The notes below the pieces were generated by a model, which was given only the letters and a program-made list of their open reading frames with translations, was not told the origin of the DNA and did not search any database. DNA of 13,672 bases. Origin: Bacteroidota bacterium (GTDB taxonomy: Bacteria > Bacteroidota > Rhodothermia > Rhodothermales > UBA10348). The stretch is from contig JAAZVD010000015.1 in NCBI GenBank assembly GCA_018623785.1, positions 1-13,672 on the forward strand, read 5' to 3'. Positions 6,632 to 13,002 of the stretch are shown piece by piece; the first letter of the stretch is position 1; each line of letters starts with the position of its first letter. The translations under genes were made by a program, and so were the position numbers.

Positions 6632-7570
6632 ATGAACGCATTCCTGTTTCCCGGTCAAGGCTCCCAATTCGTGGGTATGGCACAGGATCTTTTTGAAGAG
6701 AATGAGGCTGCGCGCAGCGTCCTCGAACGCGCCAACACGGTTCTGGACTTCGATCTGACGGACATAATGTTCGGATCGGGGCACGAGGAGGATGCCGATG
6801 CCGATAAAGCCCGGCTCACCCAGACGGAAAACACGCAGCCAGCTCTGTTCGTTCACTCCATGGCGGTCATGTCGGCACTACCATCACATGCTTCCACGCC
6901 AAAGATGGTGGCGGGTCACAGCCTCGGGGAATACAGCGCGCTGGCCGCAGCGGGCGCCATATCATTCGAAGAAGGCCTGCGGATGGTCCGTTTGCGGGGT
7001 GAACTGATGGCAAAAGCAGGCGACATCCGCCCTGGTGCCATGGCTGCCATCCTGGGCATGGCCGATGCTGATGTCGAATCCGTATGCTCGGATGCCTGTG
7101 GCGATGGCATCGTGCAGCCGGCCAACTTCAACTCGCCAGGGCAGATTGTCATTTCCGGAGACGTGGATGCTGTAGACCGAGCGATTGTACTGGCCGGTGA
7201 GCGAGGTGCCCGCCGGGCGCTGAAGCTGCCTGTGTCGGGCGCCTTTCATTCGCCGCTCATGGATTTTGCGCGCGAGGGATTGGCCGAAGGACTGGCTGCA
7301 CTCGACATCCGCACGCCCTCCTGCCCGGTCTATTTGAATGTGACCGCTGAGCCTACCACCGACCCTACCGAAATCCGGGAGCGGCTCGTCGAACAGTTGA
7401 CCTCGCCCGTGCGATGGGCGCAGGCGCTCGTTGCCATGCAGCGTGATGGTGCCACCACATTTGCTGAAGTGGGCGCCGGCAGCGTTCTCTCAGGATTGGT
7501 CAAACGTACCCTGGGTCGCGATGTTGATACCCTCTCTTTCTCCACGGCTGCCGATCTTCAGGCGGCCTGA
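6632..7570 (+). CDS. fabD: Malonyl-CoA:ACP transacylase
   Basis: FabD moves malonyl from CoA to acyl carrier protein, supplying the extender unit for FabH and later condensing enzymes. The 312 residues are the normal length. The N-terminus FLFPGQGSQ, nucleophile Ser97 in GHSLGEYSAL, an arginine in MVRLRGELM, and catalytic His206 in GAFHSPLM are all in place. VGAGSVLSGLVKR near the C-terminus is the family's closing motif. ATG at 6632 follows GACGAAACCC with no Shine-Dalgarno sequence. It lies 51 bases after fabH and 32 bases before fabG, as in a single operon. The partner ACP gene is not in this window. Confidence 0.96.
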   Translation: MNAFLFPGQGSQFVGMAQDLFEENEAARSVLERANTVLDFDLTDIMFGSGHEEDADADKARLTQTENTQPALFVHSMAVMSALPSHASTPKMVAGHSLGEYSALAAAGAISFEEGLRMVRLRGELMAKAGDIRPGAMAAILGMADADVESVCSDACGDGIVQPANFNSPGQIVISGDVDAVDRAIVLAGERGARRALKLPVSGAFHSPLMDFAREGLAEGLAALDIRTPSCPVYLNVTAEPTTDPTEIRERLVEQLTSPVRWAQALVAMQRDGATTFAEVGAGSVLSGLVKRTLGRDVDTLSFSTAADLQAA

Positions 7571-7602
7571 GCCAGCACCTTTTAACACTGCCTGAACGCA
7601 CC

Positions 7603-8352
7603 ATGAGCAATCGATTCGCAGAAAAGAACGTCCTCGTCACCGGTGGAACCCGCGGCATTGGCCGTGCCATCGTGGAGCGCTTTGCATCGGAAGGCGCCAA
7701 CGTGGCCTTCACCTATCGCAGCTCGTCCGAAGAGGCCGATGCGCTGGTGAAGGAACTGGAGGCCGCTGGCCACGCGGCCAAGGCGTTTCAGGCGGATGCG
7801 GCTGATTTTGGAGCGGCGGAAGCAGCGGTGAACGACGTCATCTCCGAATGGGGATCAATTGACGTCATTGTGAACAATGCCGGTGTGACGCGCGACAACC
7901 TGATGCTGCGCATGAGCGAAGAGGATTTTGATGCGGTCGTGGGCACCAACCTCAAGAGCGTCTTCAACTACTCCAAGGCAGCCTATCGCCAGATGATGCG
8001 TCAGCGTAATGGTCGCATTGTCAACCTGTCCTCCGTCGTTGGCGTGATGGGCAATGCCGGCCAGACCAACTACGCTGCCTCGAAAGCCGGCATCATCGGC
8101 TTCTCGAAGAGCCTGGCCAAGGAGCTGGGCGCCCGGGGCGTAACGGTCAACGTCGTTGCGCCCGGTTATGTTGAAACGGACATGACCAGCGCCCTTTCTG
8201 ATGCCGCCCGCGATGCCATGCTGGGCTCCGTACCTGCCGGACGTCCGGCATCGCCCGCGGACATCGCCGCTGCGGTCCTGTTCCTTGCTTCCGACGAGGC
8301 CTCTTATATTACGGGCCACGTCCTCCATGTCGATGGCGGTCTGGCCATGTAG
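7603..8352 (+). CDS. fabG: 3-oxoacyl-ACP reductase
   Basis: A short-chain dehydrogenase that reduces beta-ketoacyl-ACP with NADPH in each elongation round. The 249 residues show the Rossmann motif TGGTRGIG at 13-20, NNAG near 90-93, and the catalytic Asn116, Ser144, Tyr157 and Lys161 (YAASK). The FabG-specific features NLSSVVGVMGNAGQTNY and VAPGYVETDMT are present, and it ends YITGHVLHVDGGLAM. The arginine after TGGT (Arg17) fits NADPH preference. ATG at 7603 is clear by homology. Position directly after fabD makes FabG far more likely than another SDR. In many genomes acpP follows here; instead a DEAD-box helicase begins after 32 bases. Confidence 0.96.
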   Translation: MSNRFAEKNVLVTGGTRGIGRAIVERFASEGANVAFTYRSSSEEADALVKELEAAGHAAKAFQADAADFGAAEAAVNDVISEWGSIDVIVNNAGVTRDNLMLRMSEEDFDAVVGTNLKSVFNYSKAAYRQMMRQRNGRIVNLSSVVGVMGNAGQTNYAASKAGIIGFSKSLAKELGARGVTVNVVAPGYVETDMTSALSDAARDAMLGSVPAGRPASPADIAAAVLFLASDEASYITGHVLHVDGGLAM

Positions 8353-8384
8353 GCCCGCCACCTCATCTGTTCAACCCACTTTGT

Positions 8385-9938
8385 ATGTCTGAAGGCCCCA
8401 AACGGAGCTACATCACCGGAATTGACCTGACGTCACGCGCCCAGGCCGAACGCGCTGAAGCCAAGACCAAGAGTTCATTTACCGAACCCGACCCACCGCT
8501 GCCCGCAGCAACGGTCGAAACCCTGCCTGAAACCTTGCGCGAAGCGGTCCAATCCATTGGTTGGTCCAAGCTAATGCCCGTACAGGAAAAGGCGGTTCCC
8601 TACCTGCTCGATGGCAGGGACATGATTGTACAATCCCGCACAGGCTCTGGGAAAACGGGCGGTTTTCTGCTGCCGCTGTTCAATCTTCTGGATCCCGAGC
8701 TCAAGGCGGCGCAGGCATTGGTCCTTTCGCCGACTCGGGAGCTTGCCAGGCAGATCCACGAAGAGTTCGACCGCCTTCGGGGCGACCACCCGTTCTCAAG
8801 CGTGGTCATCTATGGCGGCGTCAAGTACGAGCCCCAGATTCGAGCGCTCAAGAACGGCGCGCAGGTTATCATCGGTACGCCGGGTCGCATCCTGGACCAT
8901 ATCCAGCAGGGGCGTATGATACTGGATGACCTGAAAATGCTGGTCTTTGATGAGGCCGATGAAATGCTGTCGATGGGTTTCTATCCCGACATGCTGAAGC
9001 TGGAGCGTTACTTGCCCAAGGACCGGCAGTCCTGCATGTTCAGCGCCACGATGCCCAAGCGGGTGCGCTACCTGTCCAAAAAATTCCTGAACGATCCGGG
9101 CTTCCTGTCGCTCAGCAGCGGCAATGTCAGTGTCGATGCCATCGAACACCGGTATTACCGCGTAGATCGTATGGCGAAAGACCGCATCCTGGTGCGCCTG
9201 ATCGAGATGGAGAACCCTGAGTCGGCCATCATCTTTGCCAATACGAAGCGGGATGTGGAATACCTGGGCACGTTCCTGCAGAACTATGGCTACGATGCCG
9301 ACAGCATATCCGGAGACCTGTCTCAAAAGGCCCGGGAGAAGGTGATGAAGAAGATCCGCGATGGTCGCCTCCGCTTTCTGGTAGCCACCGACGTGGCAGC
9401 TCGCGGCATTGACATCACGGACTTGAGTCACGTTATCCAGTATGACATCCCGCAGGACCCCGAGTACTACGTGCATAGGGCAGGACGAACGGCGCGCGCC
9501 GGCAAGACCGGAACCGCCATCACCCTGATTACGATCGAAGAACAACGCAACCTGCTGGCCTTGGCCCAGCGCTACTCCATTCCCATGACACAGCACAACG
9601 TCCCCAACGAAAAAGATGTGGAGCAGCGCGTAACCGAACGGCTGACGGTAGTCCTGGAATCGAGTTTCCGCGACAAGTCCCGTATGGAGAAAGAGCGTCT
9701 GCAGCGGTTCAAACCACTCGTGGATGCCTTAGCCTCCGAAGAGCCCGAATTACTGGCCATGCTCCTCGATGAGCTGTATCACGAAACCCTGCATAAGGTC
9801 TCCCAGCCTGAAGCGGACGATACGCTGGCCAACGCAGACGAGCATCACGATGATGATCGCGGAGGAGATCACGGCAGTGGCCGTGGCGGTGACCGTGGCG
9901 GGAAAGGCCGGAGAAGTAATCAAAAGCGCCGTCGGTAA
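8385..9938 (+). CDS. DEAD-box ATP-dependent RNA helicase
   Basis: A cytoplasmic RNA helicase of the CshA/DeaD type that remodels structured RNA in ribosome assembly, decay or translation. Motifs in 517 residues: Gln at MPVQEKA (Q motif) near 64-70, Walker A SRTGSGKT at 84-91, PTREL 116-120, TPGR 165-168, DEAD 189-192, SAT 220-222, ARGID 339-343 and HRAGRTAR 364-371. After the helicase core comes a helical segment to about 470, then an acidic His/Asp stretch and a Gly/Arg-rich basic tail ending KRRR, likely to bind RNA non-specifically. No DbpA-type RNA-binding domain is obvious. ATG at 8385 follows CCCACTTTGT. It begins 32 bases after fabG, so it may share the fab transcript. I do not assign cshA, deaD or rhlE because the motifs do not separate them. 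Confidence 0.92.
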   Translation: MSEGPKRSYITGIDLTSRAQAERAEAKTKSSFTEPDPPLPAATVETLPETLREAVQSIGWSKLMPVQEKAVPYLLDGRDMIVQSRTGSGKTGGFLLPLFNLLDPELKAAQALVLSPTRELARQIHEEFDRLRGDHPFSSVVIYGGVKYEPQIRALKNGAQVIIGTPGRILDHIQQGRMILDDLKMLVFDEADEMLSMGFYPDMLKLERYLPKDRQSCMFSATMPKRVRYLSKKFLNDPGFLSLSSGNVSVDAIEHRYYRVDRMAKDRILVRLIEMENPESAIIFANTKRDVEYLGTFLQNYGYDADSISGDLSQKAREKVMKKIRDGRLRFLVATDVAARGIDITDLSHVIQYDIPQDPEYYVHRAGRTARAGKTGTAITLITIEEQRNLLALAQRYSIPMTQHNVPNEKDVEQRVTERLTVVLESSFRDKSRMEKERLQRFKPLVDALASEEPELLAMLLDELYHETLHKVSQPEADDTLANADEHHDDDRGGDHGSGRGGDRGGKGRRSNQKRRR

Positions 9939-10011
9939 TGATCGGGTCGGATGCAGGTCGCTTGATTGTATCTTCCCGGATATCCCATCACTTTCAGCCC
10001 ATCCGGCTTCC

Positions 10012-11283
10012 ATGAAACGACTTCTCCTTGTCGCCCTGCTGGGCGCGATGCTTTCTGCTGTACAGCCACCTTCGGTGTTGGCCCAGCTGGCCACTGCCGA
10101 CGATGTATCTGAGGCGGACTTCCGCATCTACCGCGGCGACGGTACGCCCGCCACGATGGCCGATGTGCGCGCCGCACTGGATGGAGTCGATGTGGTTTTC
10201 GTGGGCGAGCTACACAACGATCCGGTCTCCCACTACATCGAACAGCGAGTGCTGGAGGGTTGGTTTGACGCCCATGGACACGCGGCCGCGCTTAGTCTCG
10301 AGATGTTCTCACGCGATGTGCAGTATATCGTGGATGAGTACCTGGCCGGTTTGATTTCAGAGTCCCACTTCCAGCAGGCCAGCAGTCCGTGGTCGAATTA
10401 TGAAACGGACTACCGGCCATTGGTCGAGTATGCAAAGGAAAACGGGCTGGCTGTCATTGCAGCCAATGCGCCCCGACGCTACGCGAACATGGTATCCCGT
10501 GAGGGCCGCAAGGCGCTGCACTCTCTTTCGGATCAGGCACGCTCCTACCTCGCACCGCTTCCTTTTGCTGCGGCTTCGGAGCGCTATGAAGCACAGTGGA
10601 ATCAGGTGATGGCAGAAGCCATGGTCGCCATGCAGTCGGCATCGGGAGAAGATGACGCAGGTGCCGAGCAAAGGGAGGCAGCGCATGGGGAGGGGGAGCC
10701 CATGCCGAAACATGAAGGCATGCGTCACGGCGATGGCATGCAGCACGGTGAGGGTATGCGGCACGGTGAGGGCATGCGTCACGGCGAGGGGGCCATGGAT
10801 CATGCTGCCATGCGCGAGAAGCATCACCCGGACATGAGTGACGAGGAGTATGAGGAGATGAAAGCCGAGAAGATGGCCTCGATGGACCACTCCAACATGG
10901 ACCACTCCAACATGGACCACGATGCTGCCATCGGGCAGACCACACACTCGATGCCCGCTGCGCAACCCCAGCATGGTGGCGGCTCGATGCTGGATGCCCA
11001 GTCTCTGTGGGATGCTACCATGGCATGGTCCATTGCTGATCACATGACGCGCACGCCCGGCGCCAAGGTCGCGCACTTCGTGGGGGGGTTCCATGTGGAA
11101 ACCGGCACCGGTACACCCGAGCACCTGGTACAGTACCGCCCCGGCACCCGCATGCTGTTCATTTCCGTGCAGAGTGTGGATGACCCGTCCACCTTTGATC
11201 CGGACGAGCACACCGGCCTTGGCGATTTCGTTGTTCTCGGTGATGCATCCCTTCCCAGGACCTACGAGACCCGAACGCGCTGA
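10012..11283 (+). CDS. ChaN-family exported protein with Met/His-rich insert
   Basis: Belongs to the ChaN/Tiki superfamily (haem-binding uptake proteins; C. jejuni ChaN is an iron-regulated lipoprotein that binds haem). ATG at 10012 gives a signal peptide, MKRLLLVALLGAML... with probable cleavage after VLA at 24. There is no lipobox Cys, so it should be periplasmic or secreted. Family marks are VVFVGELHND at 61-70 (GExH), LEMFSRDVQ at 96-104, YRPLVEYA at 134-141, VIAANAPRRYANM at 148-160, then after a gap SLWDATMAWSIADHM at 331-345 and VAHFVGGFHVETGTG at 353-367. Between residues about 210 and 326, where the family normally continues directly, lies an insertion with four MxHGxG units and a MDHSN repeat. 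Total 423 residues, clearly longer than usual. A lipoprotein gene follows after 7 bases. Metal or haem binding is inferred. Confidence 0.87.
   Translation: MKRLLLVALLGAMLSAVQPPSVLAQLATADDVSEADFRIYRGDGTPATMADVRAALDGVDVVFVGELHNDPVSHYIEQRVLEGWFDAHGHAAALSLEMFSRDVQYIVDEYLAGLISESHFQQASSPWSNYETDYRPLVEYAKENGLAVIAANAPRRYANMVSREGRKALHSLSDQARSYLAPLPFAAASERYEAQWNQVMAEAMVAMQSASGEDDAGAEQREAAHGEGEPMPKHEGMRHGDGMQHGEGMRHGEGMRHGEGAMDHAAMREKHHPDMSDEEYEEMKAEKMASMDHSNMDHSNMDHDAAIGQTTHSMPAAQPQHGGGSMLDAQSLWDATMAWSIADHMTRTPGAKVAHFVGGFHVETGTGTPEHLVQYRPGTRMLFISVQSVDDPSTFDPDEHTGLGDFVVLGDASLPRTYETRTR
10720..10791 (+). repeat. Four 18-bp repeats encoding MxHGxG
   Basis: Four consecutive 18-base units encode MRHGDG, MQHGEG, MRHGEG and MRHGEG (residues 237-260 of the ChaN-like protein). 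The nucleotide copies are nearly alike, so they probably arose by slippage or unequal exchange, and copy number may vary between strains. Confidence 0.85.
10882..10920 (+). repeat. 15-bp repeats encoding MDHSN
   Basis: ATGGACCACTCCAAC occurs twice in tandem and is followed by a third ATGGACCAC, giving MDHSN-MDHSN-MDHD (residues 291-303). Met-Asp-His-Ser patterns resemble copper- or silver-binding segments of periplasmic resistance proteins such as PcoA/CopA, which supports a metal-ligand role. Confidence 0.85.
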
Positions 11284-11290
11284 CGTGCCC

Positions 11291-11827
11291 ATGAGCGCAG
11301 CACGACTGTTCGTTGCTTCCCTGCTTCTCTTGATGGGATGCAGGGCGGCTCCGGAAACGGAGTCCCAGCAAACGCTGTCAGAGGTTCGCACCGACGCACA
11401 CGATGTGGCGTGGGACGTCATGTCTTCGGCTCATCTGCTGACGCTCATCACGCTGGATGAGGCCGGACAGCCCCAAGCGCGTATCCTGGAAGCGCTGCCC
11501 CCCGACTCCGGGCGCTTCGACATATGGATGGGTACGAATGCACGCAGCGCCAAAGTGCAGGAAATCCGGGCCAACCCCCGCGCCACCGTGTTTTATCACG
11601 TGCCGGATGGCGCCGGTTATGTAACGCTGCGAGGACGCGCGTCGATCGTGGAGGATGCAGAGTTCAAAGAGCGCTACTGGCAGCCGCACTGGACGGCGTT
11701 CTATCCCGACCCGGACGAAATGTATGTGCTCATCCACTTCATCCCTGAAGATGGCGAGGTAGTACACCTGGGAAGGGGACTCGAGGGAGACTCCCTGACC
11801 TGGGCGGCACCCGAACTGATTTTTTGA
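11291..11827 (+). CDS. Lipoprotein with PNPOx-like FMN-binding split barrel
   Basis: ATG at 11291 gives a 178-residue protein with a lipoprotein signal: MSAARLF, a hydrophobic run, then LLLMGC with Cys17 as the lipidated residue. An upstream in-frame extension into chaN is open but lacks a signal and is rejected. The mature part resembles the pyridoxamine 5'-phosphate oxidase/general stress protein 26 group: LLTLITLDEAGQPQARILEA at 49-68, FDIWMGTNARSAKVQEIRANPRATVFY at 76-102, YVTLRGRASIVED at 110-122, and a YWQPHW segment at 129-134. These match the strands and the K-x-x-x-I-x-x-N-P helix of the split barrel. Members bind FMN, F420 or haem; which applies here is unknown. It starts 7 bases after the ChaN-like gene stop, so the two are almost certainly co-transcribed. 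Membrane-anchored versions are uncommon. Confidence 0.8.
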   Translation: MSAARLFVASLLLLMGCRAAPETESQQTLSEVRTDAHDVAWDVMSSAHLLTLITLDEAGQPQARILEALPPDSGRFDIWMGTNARSAKVQEIRANPRATVFYHVPDGAGYVTLRGRASIVEDAEFKERYWQPHWTAFYPDPDEMYVLIHFIPEDGEVVHLGRGLEGDSLTWAAPELIF

Positions 11828-11856
11828 GGGGAGTCCCGGGTCCGACGTATACTTTG
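11823..11856 (+). promoter_or_regulatory. Candidate promoter for the exported hydrolase
   Basis: TTTG at 11823-11826, 21 bases, then TATACTTTG at 11848-11856. This resembles the Bacteroidota -33 TTTG / -7 TAnnTTTG pair, with one extra base in the -7 element. It overlaps the end of the lipoprotein gene and would start transcription about 30 bases before the hydrolase ATG. This suggests the hydrolase can be expressed independently of the two genes upstream. Confidence 0.35.
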
Positions 11857-11889
11857 GTTTCCGTTGTCCGAGACCACTGCGTCGAGCCC

Positions 11890-12822
11890 ATGAACAACGT
11901 TCCCGATGTGATGAAAAGCCGTATTCGACTATTTCTGGTGCTACTTATTATGGCCTCTGTAGAACCTGCTCATGCTCAATTCCTGGGACCCGGGGACTTT
12001 GACTATCCGGAAATCGAAGAGGAGCGGCGCATCGCTTACGGAGCTGATGCCCTTCAATGGGGAGTGTTGCGGGTGCCGGACGGACCCGGGCCCCATCCGG
12101 TCATCGTAATGATGCACGGCGGATGCTGGATGGGGCTTCATCGGCCCCGGAACGTAGAACCGCTGATGGACGCGTTGACGGAGCAGGGCTGGGCAACCTG
12201 GAGCTTGTCTCACCGGCAGGCAACCGATACCGGAGGCGGTTGGACGGGTACGTTCGAGGATGTGGGTGCGGGCATTGATTTCGTACGCCGGTTGGCTGAG
12301 AACCATGCCCTCGATACGAAGCGCGTAGTCACGATGGGCCATTCTGCAGGGGGGCATTTGGCCCTGTGGGCTGCGGGTCGAACTGGCTACGAATCGTCCG
12401 ATCAATTGTACGCCGCTGACGCGCTTCCTCTGGCGGGTGCAATCAGCCTGGACGGCATCCCTGATCTCAGGGCCCATGCTGCCCAGGCCGAAAACCCCTG
12501 CGGTGATGGGGTATTTCAACTCTTGGATCATGAGCGCCCCGGCCTGGAGGAGCGTTACGATGAGGCGTCATCGGCTGAGCGCCTTCCTCTTAGCGTTCCG
12601 CAGCTGCTGCTACACGGCAGAGCGGATTATGTGGTGCCGTGGCAGCAGGTAACGGCCTACGCAGAGGCTGCCCAGCGCGCCGGAGATGACGTCCAAGTGC
12701 ACATTTTTGAGGCAGCGAGTCACTTCGAGGTCATAGCGCCTGCTTCGAACACCTGGCGGGATGAGATAGCACCGGTATTGTTTGGATGGCTCAATGCGCT
12801 GCCTGCTCTCGCTGATGAATAG
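11890..12822 (+). CDS. Secreted alpha/beta hydrolase (esterase/peptidase-like)
   Basis: An exported serine hydrolase of 310 residues from ATG 11890. A second ATG at 11911 gives a tidier signal peptide (MKSRIRLFLVLLIMAS...), with cleavage after AHA, before Gln30 in the longer numbering. A TTG at 11824 is open but would place unsuitable residues before the signal. Catalytic elements: oxyanion HGG at 76-78, nucleophile Ser152 in GHSAGGH, Asp246 in GRADYVVP and His278 in ASHFEVI. The HGG plus GxSxGG pattern fits BD-FAE/acetyl-esterase or prolyl-oligopeptidase-like hydrolases. Substrate is unknown. It lies 62 bases after the lipoprotein gene with its own promoter-like element. A stem-loop begins at the first base after its stop codon. 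Confidence 0.85.
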   Translation: MNNVPDVMKSRIRLFLVLLIMASVEPAHAQFLGPGDFDYPEIEEERRIAYGADALQWGVLRVPDGPGPHPVIVMMHGGCWMGLHRPRNVEPLMDALTEQGWATWSLSHRQATDTGGGWTGTFEDVGAGIDFVRRLAENHALDTKRVVTMGHSAGGHLALWAAGRTGYESSDQLYAADALPLAGAISLDGIPDLRAHAAQAENPCGDGVFQLLDHERPGLEERYDEASSAERLPLSVPQLLLHGRADYVVPWQQVTAYAEAAQRAGDDVQVHIFEAASHFEVIAPASNTWRDEIAPVLFGWLNALPALADE

Positions 12823-12859
12823 TCGGTGGGGTGTCGATTCAGGAGCGCAAGCCCACCGA
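12823..12859 (+). terminator. Stem-loop directly after hydrolase stop
   Basis: TCGGTGGG (12823-12830) and CCCACCGA (12852-12859) are perfect 8-bp arms around a 21-base loop, starting at the base after TAG. No T-run follows, so it is at best a non-canonical terminator or a 3'-end stabiliser of the hydrolase mRNA. Confidence 0.4.
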
Positions 12860-12865
12860 GGCTGA

Positions 12866-12900
12866 TGACCGTCACTATCCCTTGCGAGCCATTGACCGTC
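12866..12900 (+). repeat. Direct repeat TGACCGTC upstream of htpG
   Basis: TGACCGTC occurs at 12866-12873 and 12893-12900, start to start 27 bases, each followed by a TAT-containing stretch. It lies about 105-140 bases before htpG and could be a regulator site. No CIRCE element (TTAGCACTC-N9-GAGTGCTAA) is present in the 180-base gap 12823-13002, and no convincing promoter could be chosen there. Confidence 0.3.
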
Positions 12901-13002
12901 TATTCACGGAACAAACGGGGTCAAGAAGCCAAAAAAAGCGTGTTGTAGCCATGAAGGTTTTCAACGCGAGCATTGCATCATCACTCTAACCCCCGCTGTG
13001 CC

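Noticed and set aside
10357..11421. 354-codon ORF on the minus strand opposite the ChaN-like gene
   Set aside because: Composition follows the antisense of the Met/His repeats (runs of HV, HGxx), it has no recognisable motifs, and it lies over a well-supported plus-strand gene and the start of the next.
12931..12968. Minus-strand stem followed by T7 (A7 on plus) before htpG
   Set aside because: It would be a good terminator for a minus-strand gene, but the only frame to its right on that strand is the htpG antisense. The stem has one G-T pair and a 16-base loop, so likely chance.
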